The notes below the pieces were generated by a model. It worked only from the letters and a program-made list of their open reading frames with translations, searched no databases and had not been told where the DNA came from. Position numbers and translations under genes: made by a program. From Herbaspirillum sp. ST 5-3 (GTDB taxonomy: Bacteria > Pseudomonadota > Gammaproteobacteria > Burkholderiales > Burkholderiaceae_D), in contig NZ_STGI01000004.1 of assembly GCF_004804275.1 (NCBI RefSeq), forward strand, positions 331,605-395,604: a stretch of DNA of 64,000 nt. The letters run 5' to 3'. Below are positions 1 through 8,230 of this stretch, piece after piece; positions within the stretch are counted from its first letter, which is position 1; each line of letters begins with the position of its first letter.

Positions 1-505
1 GTCCGGGAATGAAGTCGGCGGATTCCAGAGCTTCCGGAAAAGCGGAGATCAGGTCGGAAAGCTTGTGCTTGAGCTCCTCGACCGAAAACCGGACAAATTG
101 CTTCGAGCCTCGATATGCTAGTTGCGAAAGATCGGATGCCGTAAGAAGAGCAAGCAGTAGATGTGCGCTGCGGATACGAGGAGTCTGACTATCGAGGGAT
201 GCCAGAAGCCACGCATGCTCGAATAATTTCGGCAAGTGTTCGGAAAACACCGGAGTACGCGAGTTTCCGGATTTAAAACCTGAAATTTCGTTGAGCAGAT
301 CTTTTTCAAGAGCCGTATGGCTGATATCGTAATGCCGGCAAAGGAGCGCAAAGTCGCTGCGCCTGTTATCAAGAAGCGCGAGAAAAAAATGCTCCAGATC
401 GACCTCATATTGCCCACGTGTCACGCAATGATTGACGGCCTGCTCCGCCGCTTGCTTGCATGTCGAGTTCAATTTACCGATTAGTACCTTCAAGTTCGCT
501 GTCAT
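1..505 (-). CDS. clpV: T6SS ATPase ClpV/TssH, N-terminal part (cut by window edge)
   Basis: Reading leftward from ATG 503-505, the protein begins MTANLKVLIGKLN and continues with an alpha-helical Clp N-domain (QAAEQAVNHCVTRGQYEVDLEHFFLALL). This is the N-terminal repeat domain that in ClpV binds the contracted sheath protein VipB/TssC. Only about 168 residues are in view; both AAA+ modules lie beyond the left edge. In the T6SS, ClpV disassembles contracted sheaths in the cytoplasm so that TssB and TssC can be reused. The assignment to ClpV rather than ClpB rests on its place directly after tssG, 20 bases away on the same strand, in an otherwise complete T6SS operon. The gene is not expected to be broken; the truncation is the window boundary. 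Confidence 0.88.
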   Translation of the reverse strand, partial: MTANLKVLIGKLNSTCKQAAEQAVNHCVTRGQYEVDLEHFFLALLDNRRSDFALLCRHYDISHTALEKDLLNEISGFKSGNSRTPVFSEHLPKLFEHAWLLASLDSQTPRIRSAHLLLALLTASDLSQLAYRGSKQFVRFSVEELKHKLSDLISAFPEALESADFIPG

Positions 506-525
506 GTCTAAAAAAAATAAGTCTG

Positions 526-1632
526 TCAAATAGGATCGGAGGCTCGGATCAGATAGGCCGTGTCGGATGCATCTGCCCAGATATTGCGGGACTTGAACCA
601 GCCGTTCCAGCCGAGACGCGTGCCGCGTGACTGCGTATCCAGACATGCGGCGCCGATATCCCGCTTATCCAGAACGAGTCTCACCTCACAGTCGAACGTG
701 GCGCCAACCATGAGCCGAAACAAGCGTCTCAAACTTTTGAACGCCGAGCCGCCGGGAAGGAAACCATCAAACTGGTCACGTCGCATGGGGCCGATTGTCA
801 ATCGCAACTTCGTATGACGATCCCATACGCGATTCCCACAAAATCCTGTTTGTCCCAACACGCAGTTCGCCACTCCAAGACGAGTCAGTTCGTGCTGCGG
901 CAATTCGAACCATTGCCCGACAAACTGCTCTATGGTGCAGCGGATTTGAAAATAATCAGCGGCGATGCTGGAGAACCATTGTGCCGATTGCGGTCGCTGT
1001 CGAAGCGCTGCGGAGTAATAAGCGAGTGACTCGTCAGGAATGCCTTCCGCGCCGTCGATCAAGCGGTCGCGGGTACCTTTTAACCCAAGGCCGGCAAGGC
1101 TCAAGATGGAAGGCAGAAAGCAATTCTTGAGGTCTGCCTCGTACTGAAGATGAAGTCGGTACTTTAGCCAGCTCTGATAAAACAGCGCAACCGCCCGGGT
1201 CGTAAAAATATCGAAAAATGCACGGGAAGCAGAGTCCCGATAAAAGATTTCGCGCTCTGCCACATGCTGTGTGTAATGTCGCGGCAAGACTCCAGACGGC
1301 CCTGTAAGCCCCATGAACGATGGTGTCATGGTGACCTTTTTAAACGCTCCCAGGCCGGTTCGGCCAGACGCGTCATTGCATCCCTCGGTGTCGGATTCCG
1401 GCGCATTTTCCCATTCGAAATCGAGAGACTCGATCTCGCTCGGAGGAAATGCCAGCGATACCGAGCTTCGAAAACTGATTGTCTGGCCGAGCACGTCTGC
1501 ATCTTCTTCACACGAATGGGCGCGGGATTGTGCGAGAAGCAGGCGCACCGCCTGAAAAAATTTGAAGCGGTACGGCTCGTCGCGCAGACGATCAATCAGG
1601 CCAGGATCGATGCGCCGTTTCTCACCGGGCAT
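526..1632 (-). CDS. tssG: T6SS baseplate protein TssG (ImpH/VasB family)
   Basis: A protein of 368 residues with the family's opening pattern (LIDRLRDEPYRFKFFQAVRLL) and the conserved FLGLTGPSG-like stretch, here FMGLTGPSGVLPRHY near residue 110. TssG and TssF form the wedge of the T6SS baseplate with TssE and TssK, on which the sheath is built. The start at 1632 lies inside the 3' end of tssF, a 37-base overlap. The next in-frame Met would remove the conserved N-terminal helix, so this start is preferred. Length is in the usual range for the family (about 330-370). It sits between tssF and clpV in the leftward operon. Confidence 0.95.
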   Translation of the reverse strand: MPGEKRRIDPGLIDRLRDEPYRFKFFQAVRLLLAQSRAHSCEEDADVLGQTISFRSSVSLAFPPSEIESLDFEWENAPESDTEGCNDASGRTGLGAFKKVTMTPSFMGLTGPSGVLPRHYTQHVAEREIFYRDSASRAFFDIFTTRAVALFYQSWLKYRLHLQYEADLKNCFLPSILSLAGLGLKGTRDRLIDGAEGIPDESLAYYSAALRQRPQSAQWFSSIAADYFQIRCTIEQFVGQWFELPQHELTRLGVANCVLGQTGFCGNRVWDRHTKLRLTIGPMRRDQFDGFLPGGSAFKSLRRLFRLMVGATFDCEVRLVLDKRDIGAACLDTQSRGTRLGWNGWFKSRNIWADASDTAYLIRASDPI

Positions 1633-3437
1633 GTGAGCAGCTCCTGTCCTGATTGTTTGGAAATCAATACCAATTGCGTGAAGCTATTGGCGTGAACGTA
1701 GTGTCCGAAGAAATGGTCCAGGATCTGGGCAAATGTGAACAGGCCAATACCTGCATAATGCGTTTCATCCAGTGTGATGCGGATCTGCATCCCGCGCGCA
1801 AATACGGGAAATGGATTACCGGGAATACGCGCCGTGACCGGCTGCTGGTCAATCGCCGCAATACCGTTGATCTGCTTGTTGTTCGCAACGGAACCCGCGA
1901 TATCGTAAAGCGTCAAGATTTCCTTGATCGCGTCCACTCCCTGCCCCGACAGCGAAAGATGATTCAGCGACAGATGGGAAATCAAACGCCATTGTGCACC
2001 CCGACCTTTGGGAAAACGATAACTCGGCGTCGGTTTGCGCAACATCCGTATTGTCTTGGCAATCGTTCCGCCCTCGGCGAACAGGTCCCCCTCCAGCAAA
2101 CCGAAGGGCAATTGGGATGGCAGGTCACGATTGGTACACGTGAGGTCCAGGCTCAAAGTGTTTGTTGCGGGGCGCTGCAAATCCATTGTCGAATCAATCA
2201 GCGACAACGCCATTGAATAGCTCGACGACGTGCCGTCGTCCTCGTAGCTTGCATGCCAATATCGAACCGGGCCATCGTGTGGCTGGCCGTGCCGAATCGA
2301 GTAGAAAGGAAGGAACTCGCACACTTCTTCTCCATCGACACTCTGCCTGACCTGGAAAACATGCCTGATGTCGTAAACTTCATAGGCCGCTGGCCGCCGA
2401 CTGTCGACGATGACTGGGTATGTCGTTTCCGTTCCGCTAACCCGAATCGGCTCGGGAATTTGCCGGAACAAGTTGACAACCGGCGTACATCCGAGCACGA
2501 AATTGTCCTTCGTAATGCGGTCCAGCAGGTTGGCAGACGAACTCCTGTCTGCCACACCCGCCAAGCCGATTCGAATTTCCAGTGTTCGCGTGTGTAGCGG
2601 CAATTTCTCGTTCAGCGCGACCAGGTCAAGATCGAAAAAATTGAATTTCTCGGGAAAGACAAAATATTCGAGCATCAATTGATGAGCGCGATGCGAACGC
2701 GGATCTTCCTCAAGCAATGCTTCATCATCAGCAAATCCGACCGGCAGGATCGCGCTGGCCGGCAGTTCGACTTTTTCCGGCATCGTGGGCGACGTCACCC
2801 AGAGCCCAAGCGCTTTCGAGAATAATGCCTCGCGGACCAGTGCAACAACGGCGGGCTCGCCGTTCAGATAAAAGCGAAGCTTGTTCGCTCGCAGGGCGTC
2901 GAAACCGACGTTGTCCGACGACACGGCAAGCTCAAGTCGTATTACCGAGCTGATGGAGCGTGCTATGTTGACGGGCAGCCCGGTGACGTCGAAGATATTC
3001 TCGTAGGCCGCGTTGACAACCTTTATCGGCCAGATGTCAACGTCATAAGTGGTCGTAAAACGGCATGGAACACCGCGCACGGGGCGTGTGTTGAGCAGCG
3101 TACTTCTTGGAATGCGTGCTGCCTTCGCAAGCTGTGCCGCGCCGCTCCCACTATCAAAATGCGCAATGGATACGGACGGAAATGGTTTGAGATATTGCGG
3201 AAAAACAACCTGCAAGAGCGAGTCGGTAAATTCCGGATATTCGTCATCCAGCTTCTTGTGAATGCGTCCCGCCAGAAACGCGAAAGATTCAATCAGGCGT
3301 TCAATATGGGGATCCTCACACGTCTCGCCAGACAACAACAGGCGCCCCGCAACCTTTGGATAACGCCGGGCAAAGTCACTGGACTGTCGGCGCAAAAAGG
3401 TGAGCTCACGCTCGTAGTACGGCAACAAGGTATCCAT
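1596..3437 (-). CDS. tssF: T6SS baseplate protein TssF (ImpG/VasA family)
   Basis: A 613-residue protein starting MDTLLPYYERELTFLRR, the very conserved N-terminus of TssF, followed by FARRYPKVAGRLLL and PHIERLIESFAFLAGRIHKKLDDEYPEF. It is a cytoplasmic baseplate wedge component; two copies of TssF clamp one TssG. Full length for the family (about 580-630). Only six bases separate it from tssE upstream, and its 3' end overlaps tssG by 37 bases, so the three baseplate genes are probably translationally coupled, which suits a fixed-stoichiometry complex. Confidence 0.96.
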   Translation of the reverse strand: MDTLLPYYERELTFLRRQSSDFARRYPKVAGRLLLSGETCEDPHIERLIESFAFLAGRIHKKLDDEYPEFTDSLLQVVFPQYLKPFPSVSIAHFDSGSGAAQLAKAARIPRSTLLNTRPVRGVPCRFTTTYDVDIWPIKVVNAAYENIFDVTGLPVNIARSISSVIRLELAVSSDNVGFDALRANKLRFYLNGEPAVVALVREALFSKALGLWVTSPTMPEKVELPASAILPVGFADDEALLEEDPRSHRAHQLMLEYFVFPEKFNFFDLDLVALNEKLPLHTRTLEIRIGLAGVADRSSSANLLDRITKDNFVLGCTPVVNLFRQIPEPIRVSGTETTYPVIVDSRRPAAYEVYDIRHVFQVRQSVDGEEVCEFLPFYSIRHGQPHDGPVRYWHASYEDDGTSSSYSMALSLIDSTMDLQRPATNTLSLDLTCTNRDLPSQLPFGLLEGDLFAEGGTIAKTIRMLRKPTPSYRFPKGRGAQWRLISHLSLNHLSLSGQGVDAIKEILTLYDIAGSVANNKQINGIAAIDQQPVTARIPGNPFPVFARGMQIRITLDETHYAGIGLFTFAQILDHFFGHYVHANSFTQLVLISKQSGQELLTCPVRNGASILA

Positions 3438-3443
3438 GAATTC

Positions 3444-3953
3444 TCAACTAGCAACCGAGCGTTTGGCTTTGCTGACGGAGTATTGGAGGGTTGATGGCTG
3501 CAACAGCGCATCAAAGAAAACCGGCTCGGTAGCCGGATGGACGACCAACAGCGCATGAATGGCGAAGCGCAAACGGTTGACCACTCCACTTTCCAGCTCC
3601 AGCAAGACACGCACCTGCTTCAGACGGCGTTCATGCGTCGCGATCGTGCGTTCCAGCGACCGGCAGATATGGTTTCGATCGGCCGGGTTTGCCAGGCTCC
3701 GCCCGACGAAGTCGCCCATGCCATAGCTGCCGATCGACTTCAATGTTTCGGGAAAGTGAAGAAAGACGTCCTCTCCGTAAGCGCATCGACAATTCAGCAG
3801 GGCTTCCAAATCACGTGCCACCGATTCTTTCAATTCTTCGTCGCCGATGAGGCGGATCGGATTACGCTCTCCCGCCTCTCGCGGCGCGTTATCAGTGAGC
3901 CGGTCGAGCAATGTGGGGGGATATTTGGCAGTCGAGAGCAAACCTGAAGACAT
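3444..3953 (-). CDS. tssE: T6SS baseplate protein TssE (gp25/lysozyme-like)
   Basis: 169 residues with the gp25-like fold signature: SVARDLEALLNCRC in the first half, then FPETLKSIGSYGMGDF, and a conserved ERTIATHERRL region. TssE is the homologue of phage T4 gp25, the baseplate protein that nucleates sheath polymerisation, and lacks lysozyme activity despite the older name. It lies 88 bases downstream of hcp and 6 bases upstream of tssF. The start codon ATG at 3953 gives a normal-length protein. Confidence 0.95.
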   Translation of the reverse strand: MSSGLLSTAKYPPTLLDRLTDNAPREAGERNPIRLIGDEELKESVARDLEALLNCRCAYGEDVFLHFPETLKSIGSYGMGDFVGRSLANPADRNHICRSLERTIATHERRLKQVRVLLELESGVVNRLRFAIHALLVVHPATEPVFFDALLQPSTLQYSVSKAKRSVAS

Positions 3954-4041
3954 GAATAATCATGAAGCATAGAGGTGGACGAAGCATGAATTGCGGCGCG
4001 TTAGCAGCGCCGCAACCACGGAATGGAGACGTATTCGGTGA

Positions 4042-4548
4042 TTACACTGCTTCAGTCGCCTTGTTCTTCGACAGGCTCCACATTTGCGGATTGCTGCCGC
4101 CTTTCTTGCCATCGATGCCTTGTACCGTGTACGTCCATTTCACCGAAGCGTACTTCAGTGTGATCGTCTCGGTCGGCAGGCCTTCGCCGTCGACCGTCGG
4201 AGTAACGGACGAGACAATGACATGGTTGAGAACGATTTCCAGATACTTGACCTTATCCTTGCCACTAGCGCGCATGAAATCGATCGTTACCTTGTTATAG
4301 GTATCACCCTGGCTGCATGCCAGCCACAACGACGGGCTTGTGGAGTCAATATCCTTGACGAAAACCATATCGCCGTGTTCGCAACGTTCCGCGGTGTGGC
4401 CGCCGGAAGTACTCGCTGTCGCCGACTTGGGCTGGCGAATCAAGTGGCTCCAGGACAGCGCCTCAAGCCATTTCGGGTGGCCTTCGTCGCGCGACTCGCC
4501 TTCGATCTTGGTATCACCACCCTCAAACTTCAGGTAGATATCTTTCAT
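4042..4548 (-). CDS. hcp: T6SS inner tube protein Hcp (TssD)
   Basis: 168 residues starting MKDIYLKFEGG...IEGESRDEGHPKWLEALSWSH, typical of Hcp1 proteins that stack as hexameric rings to form the secreted tube. The second half contains the conserved VTIDFMRASG and VKWTYTVQ strands. A good ribosome-binding site (complement of agctcctt, spaced seven bases) precedes the start. It lies between tssC and tssE, as in the Burkholderia-type cluster order B-C-hcp-E-F-G-H. Gaps on both sides (68 and 88 bases) are the largest in the operon, which leaves room for separate control of this highly expressed product. Confidence 0.96.
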   Translation of the reverse strand: MKDIYLKFEGGDTKIEGESRDEGHPKWLEALSWSHLIRQPKSATASTSGGHTAERCEHGDMVFVKDIDSTSPSLWLACSQGDTYNKVTIDFMRASGKDKVKYLEIVLNHVIVSSVTPTVDGEGLPTETITLKYASVKWTYTVQGIDGKKGGSNPQMWSLSKNKATEAV

Positions 4549-4571
4549 GCTCTATAGCTCCTTAAAAATAC

Positions 4572-4585
4572 GCACGCTAGTGTGC
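4572..4585 (-). other. Possible RNA hairpin between tssC and hcp
   Basis: A short near-palindrome (gcacgctagtgtgc) in the 68-base gap between tssC and hcp could fold into a seven-pair stem if two G-U pairs are allowed. It has no T-run after it, so it is not a standard terminator. It might protect or process the hcp message. Function is unproven and the stem is short enough to be chance. Confidence 0.25.
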
Positions 4586-4616
4586 TAACAGGGTTTTACA
4601 ACTACCGCAGAAGAAC

Positions 4617-6104
4617 CTATGCCTTTGCCGACTGCGGCAACTCGGCAACTAAACGCAACGAGACACTCAGCTCATCAAGCTGGAAATGCGGACGCAGGAA
4701 TGTGACGGCGCGATAGACGCCAGGGCGTCCGGGAACTTCCGATACCTGCACGGATGCCTCGCGCAAGGGATACTGCGCCTTGACTTCCTGTGATGCGGAA
4801 TCGTCCATCACGACGTATTGTGCGAGCCAGTTGTTCAAAAACTGCTCGACATTTGACGCAGCCGCAAAACTGCCGATCTTGTCGCGCATCATCGACTTCA
4901 GGTAATGAGCAATCCGGGACGACGCAAAGATGTATTGCAACTGGGTGGACAGCACCGCATTGGCATTGGCCGCATCGCTGTTGTATTTCTTTGCGCGCTG
5001 CACCGACTGAGCGCCAAAAAATGCTGCATAGTCGGTATTCTTGCAGTGCACGAGCGGAATGAATCCGAGATCGCTCAGCTCCTTTTCCCGGCGATCAGTG
5101 ATGGCAATCTCGGTTGGGCACTTCAGAGCGATTTCGCCGTCGTCCGTCTTGAAGGTATGTGTCGGAAGGTCTTCCACGAGGCCGCCGCCTTCAACACCAC
5201 GGATAGCCGCACACCAACCGTAATGTTCGAACGCGCTCGTGAGCCGCGCCGCAAACGCATAAGCGGTGTTAATCCAGAGGTACTTGCTGTGGTTCGTGCC
5301 GTCCACATCCTCCACAAAATTGAATCCTTCGACCACGGCACCTTCCTTCGGGTGGTAAGGCATGCGCCCGAGGAAACGTGGAATGGTCAGTCCAACATAG
5401 CGTGAATCTTCAGACTCCCGGAATGACTTCCACTTGGCGTATTCCAGCGTATCGAAAATTTTCGCCATGTCACGCGGCCTTCCAAGATCGGCAAATGACT
5501 CCAATCCAAGCAGTTCCGGCGAAGCGGCGGAAATGAACGGAGCATGGGATGCCGCGGCCACATGCGACATCTGCTCGATGAAGTACATGTCTTCTGGCTG
5601 GCGATTGATCTCGTAGTCGCCGATCAAGGCGCCGAAGGGCGCACCGCCAAATGTTCCGAACTCTTCTTCGTACACCTTCTTGAACAGCGCGCTCTGGTCA
5701 AAATCGATCGCATTGCTGAAGTCACGAACCAGATCCTTCTTGTTCGCATTCAACATCTTGATCTTGAGCGTCTCGCCGGTCGAGGTATGCTTGCAAAGAA
5801 AGTGCAAGCCGCGCCAGGTGCTCTCCAATTTCTGGAATTCGGGCGCATGCAGAATTTCACTCAACTGATCTGAGATGAGCGAGTCCAGCTCGGCAATGCG
5901 AGCATCCAGAGTCGCTGCAAGATTGCTGGAGATAACGACAGTGCCTTCGAGAACTTGTCCCACGAGTTCGCCGATCAGATCCTTTGCACGCGACCTTTCC
6001 GTATCCGAACGTGCCACCCTGCTTTCGCTCACGACGCGATCGAGCAAGCTGCCCGCAGATTGTTCTTCAAGAGCGAAGTTCGAGGCTTGTGCTTGAGCGT
6101 TCAT
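4617..6104 (-). CDS. tssC: T6SS contractile sheath large subunit TssC (VipB/ImpC)
   Basis: 495 residues with all the landmarks of the sheath large subunit: the early TWRGLHFLCKHT block, FGALIGDYE, the FAARLTSAFEHYGWCAAIRGVEGGG region, and a C-terminal half ending in the FRPHFQLDELSVSLRLVAELP strand. TssB and TssC form the contractile sheath around the Hcp tube; ClpV recognises the assembled complex after contraction. The start lies two bases after the tssB stop, so the two sheath subunits are almost certainly translationally coupled. Length is normal (about 490-500). Confidence 0.97.
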   Translation of the reverse strand: MNAQAQASNFALEEQSAGSLLDRVVSESRVARSDTERSRAKDLIGELVGQVLEGTVVISSNLAATLDARIAELDSLISDQLSEILHAPEFQKLESTWRGLHFLCKHTSTGETLKIKMLNANKKDLVRDFSNAIDFDQSALFKKVYEEEFGTFGGAPFGALIGDYEINRQPEDMYFIEQMSHVAAASHAPFISAASPELLGLESFADLGRPRDMAKIFDTLEYAKWKSFRESEDSRYVGLTIPRFLGRMPYHPKEGAVVEGFNFVEDVDGTNHSKYLWINTAYAFAARLTSAFEHYGWCAAIRGVEGGGLVEDLPTHTFKTDDGEIALKCPTEIAITDRREKELSDLGFIPLVHCKNTDYAAFFGAQSVQRAKKYNSDAANANAVLSTQLQYIFASSRIAHYLKSMMRDKIGSFAAASNVEQFLNNWLAQYVVMDDSASQEVKAQYPLREASVQVSEVPGRPGVYRAVTFLRPHFQLDELSVSLRLVAELPQSAKA

Positions 6105-6105
6105 C

Positions 6106-6615
6106 TCAGTCCTCCTTCCGCTTTGTTTCCTTGCCTAACTGCTGCAGGTTTTCGGTATTCGACAGAACCTCGCTCAATACATCTTCCAGCTTCTCATTGC
6201 CGGCGAGCTTGTTACGCAAGTCGGACAGCTTGCCGCGCGCCTCAAGCAACTTGCGCAAGGGTTCAACCTGCTGGACGACAGCTTCCGGACGAAAGTCCTC
6301 GATCGACCTGAATTTGATATCGACCGCGAATTCCCCACCCTTTTCGCTGAGCGTGTTCTTCACGCGGTATGCGGCGCGCGGTTCAACGCCTTTCATGACG
6401 TCGTCAAAATTGTCGAGGTCGACATTGACGAATTTGCGCTCCTTGAGTTTGGGAAGCGTCACTTCCGAATTGCCTGAAAAATCGCCCATGACGCCGACGA
6501 CAAACGGAATTTCCTTTTGTTCGATCGCATTGCCGATTTCGACGTCATAGGTGAGTTGTACGCGTGGGGGACGAACGCGCTGCAGCTTCTTCTGCACGCT
6601 TTCCTTCTTTGACAT
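6106..6615 (-). CDS. tssB: T6SS contractile sheath small subunit TssB (VipA/ImpB)
   Basis: 169 residues with the family N-terminus (KKLQRVRPPRVQLTYDVE) followed by the IPFVVGVMGDFSG motif and the FVNVDLDNFDDVM segment. The highly charged C-terminal helix (LSNTENLQQLGKETKRK) is the part that pairs with TssC. A ribosome-binding site (complement of gagttctcctt) precedes ATG 6613-6615. It is the first structural gene after the lipoprotein gene in the leftward T6SS operon. Confidence 0.97.
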   Translation of the reverse strand: MSKKESVQKKLQRVRPPRVQLTYDVEIGNAIEQKEIPFVVGVMGDFSGNSEVTLPKLKERKFVNVDLDNFDDVMKGVEPRAAYRVKNTLSEKGGEFAVDIKFRSIEDFRPEAVVQQVEPLRKLLEARGKLSDLRNKLAGNEKLEDVLSEVLSNTENLQQLGKETKRKED

Positions 6616-6666
6616 AGAGAGTTCTCCTTCGATGACTGATATCAGATGAGGTTTGGGGGCCGTGTG

Positions 6667-7308
6667 CTATTTCAATGACTTGAACGGGTCCGTCGAGCTG
6701 GCGTCTGGGTTACCTTGCGGGGCTTTCGAAATTCTGGTTGTTGCAGCAGATCGCGCATGCAACTTCGGTCGTGGCGCGGTGCTTGCCGGCTTCCCCTCAC
6801 TGCCGCCAGCTGGCACCAGTACTTTTTCGCCGAGTACACCGCGCAGCGAATTGGTCAGGTTCTCCGCCTCAAGGCGCGCGCTCATGTTGACCGCTCCATT
6901 CGGCCGCAAGCCGGCGACCGCTCCTGCTGCGACCCGAAGACCTGCCACAACCAAAACACTCTTTGCCTCCTGATTTGCCACGTCGCGCTGCAATACCTCA
7001 TTGGCGGCGACGATGGCCGATGGGTAGTTACCCATTTCAAACCAGATGTTTGCCATCTTCAGCCACGGCACTACGCTGGTCGGATTCTCTTTTGCAGCCC
7101 TATTCAACAAGGCGACTGCCTTTTCGTTCTGCCCCTTCGCAAGCTCCGCATCAGCGTCCTTGTAAAGCAACTCGACGTTGGCTTTTTCTCCGCCGGGAGG
7201 CGTGGTTGCACAGGCGGCGAGCAGGGAGACAGCCAACACCATGGCTCCGATGCAAAAACGACCGGCACGCGACGAACGCTGGCCACCAGAAGATTTGGGT
7301 ATTGGCAT
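6667..7308 (-). CDS. T6SS-linked TPR lipoprotein
   Basis: 213 residues. A basic N-terminus is followed by a hydrophobic stretch and the lipobox LLAAC (Cys about residue 33), so it is a predicted lipoprotein. Residues 45-125 hold two or more tetratricopeptide-like helical pairs (LLYKDADAELAKGQNEKAVALLNRA; NPTSVVPWLKMANIWFEMGNYPSAIVAANEVL). The C-terminal 60 residues are low-complexity and basic. It is the first gene of the leftward T6SS operon, 51 bases before tssB, with a clear ribosome-binding site (AAGGAAT). TPR lipoproteins are recurrent accessory genes in T6SS clusters; a periplasmic TPR protein that positions T6SS assembly at cell contacts (TslA) is known. Whether this one is equivalent is only an inference. 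It is not one of the 13 core Tss proteins. Confidence 0.75.
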   Translation of the reverse strand: MPIPKSSGGQRSSRAGRFCIGAMVLAVSLLAACATTPPGGEKANVELLYKDADAELAKGQNEKAVALLNRAAKENPTSVVPWLKMANIWFEMGNYPSAIVAANEVLQRDVANQEAKSVLVVAGLRVAAGAVAGLRPNGAVNMSARLEAENLTNSLRGVLGEKVLVPAGGSEGKPASTAPRPKLHARSAATTRISKAPQGNPDASSTDPFKSLK

Positions 7309-7403
7309 TTTTATTCCTTGCGGTACAGGTTGTGGAAATTACTGGGCGAGGAAGTTTGCGGCTTGACAGTTTTCACCAGCAGCCACCGTTCCATCAGACA
7401 ATT

Positions 7404-7481
7404 TTGACAAACTTATAATTAACACATTACCAACATTCAGCTATACTAACTGAAACATTATAAAAAACACAATTGTTTTTT
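7404..7481. promoter_or_regulatory. Divergent T6SS promoter region with inverted repeat
   Basis: The AT-rich gap between the TPR lipoprotein gene and tssJ holds a good sigma-70 type promoter pointing right: -35 TTAACA (7419-7424), 17-base spacer, -10 TATACT (7442-7447). An inverted repeat, TTCAG at 7436-7440 and CTGAA at 7450-7454, brackets that -10. Pointing left, -10 TATAAG (7417-7412) sits 17 bases from a weak -35 (7440-7435) that overlaps the same repeat. An A/T-only stem (AAAAAACA 7462-7469, TGTTTTTT 7474-7481) lies beyond it. The repeat could therefore be an operator for both T6SS operons. This is read from consensus matches only. Confidence 0.5.
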
Positions 7482-7532
7482 TGATATTTTATTTGCTGCA
7501 TATCTCGGCAAGACAGCTTGGAAAGGATCTGC

Positions 7533-8198
7533 ATGTCTGAAGTCATGACGCGACGAAGCCGGGTTCCTCGGTTCACGGAAGGCTGGCTCGTTGCCAATCT
7601 GATGTCCGGATGGACGCCCGCAGCGATTACAGCTCTTGTACTGCTTACCGGTTGCGGCTCCGCAACTCAGCTGGTTGCCGGAAAGATCACGGAGGTTGCA
7701 CTGAATTCAGTCGGCATAAAACTTCCGGACAGTTCGGCGCCTTCAAGTAAATCGAAAACCATTGCATTGCGGCTGGAGGGGGCGCGCGACATGAACGCTG
7801 GTGATGACGGACAAGGACTCGCTACGGTGATACGCCTGTACAAACTGCGGAACCAGAACGGCTTCCTGGCCATGCCCTACTCGAGTGTCGGCTTGGCGGA
7901 CAAGGAAAAAGAGGCGATCGGGAACGATCTCGTTGAGGCAAGAGAGCTGACTTTGTCACCCGGGCAAACACTCGATATCCAGGAAAAGCTTCCAGGCGAT
8001 GCAGTCTACCTGGCAGTCGCCGCATTGTTTCGCTCACCCTATGCACAGCGTTGGCGATATGCGTTTGCAGCATCCGACGCGGAGCGCTCGGGAATCACCC
8101 TTGGTGTTCACGCATGCGCGATGACAGCAACTAGCCCCTCACCTTTCGGCGTCCCGGCGAATGAAGCAGCCCTGCTGGCTTCTGCCAGATGCAAATAA
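7533..8198 (+). CDS. tssJ: T6SS outer-membrane lipoprotein TssJ (VasD)
   Basis: About 221 residues. The lipobox LLTGC places the lipid-anchored Cys at residue 41; the region after it (SKTIALRLEGARDMNAGDDGQGLATVIRLYKLRN) matches the beta-sandwich TssJ core, and SPGQTLDIQEKL is also typical. TssJ anchors the TssJLM membrane complex to the outer membrane. The start ATG 7533 is chosen because GGAAAGGA lies five bases upstream; an upstream TTG would put that site inside the gene. A later ATG at 7602 would give a more usual 18-residue signal peptide but has no good ribosome-binding site. First gene of the rightward tssJKL operon. Confidence 0.9.
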   Translation: MSEVMTRRSRVPRFTEGWLVANLMSGWTPAAITALVLLTGCGSATQLVAGKITEVALNSVGIKLPDSSAPSSKSKTIALRLEGARDMNAGDDGQGLATVIRLYKLRNQNGFLAMPYSSVGLADKEKEAIGNDLVEARELTLSPGQTLDIQEKLPGDAVYLAVAALFRSPYAQRWRYAFAASDAERSGITLGVHACAMTATSPSPFGVPANEAALLASARCK

Positions 8199-8230
8199 CA
8201 ACGACACAGGAATTTTTACTCGTCAATAAT

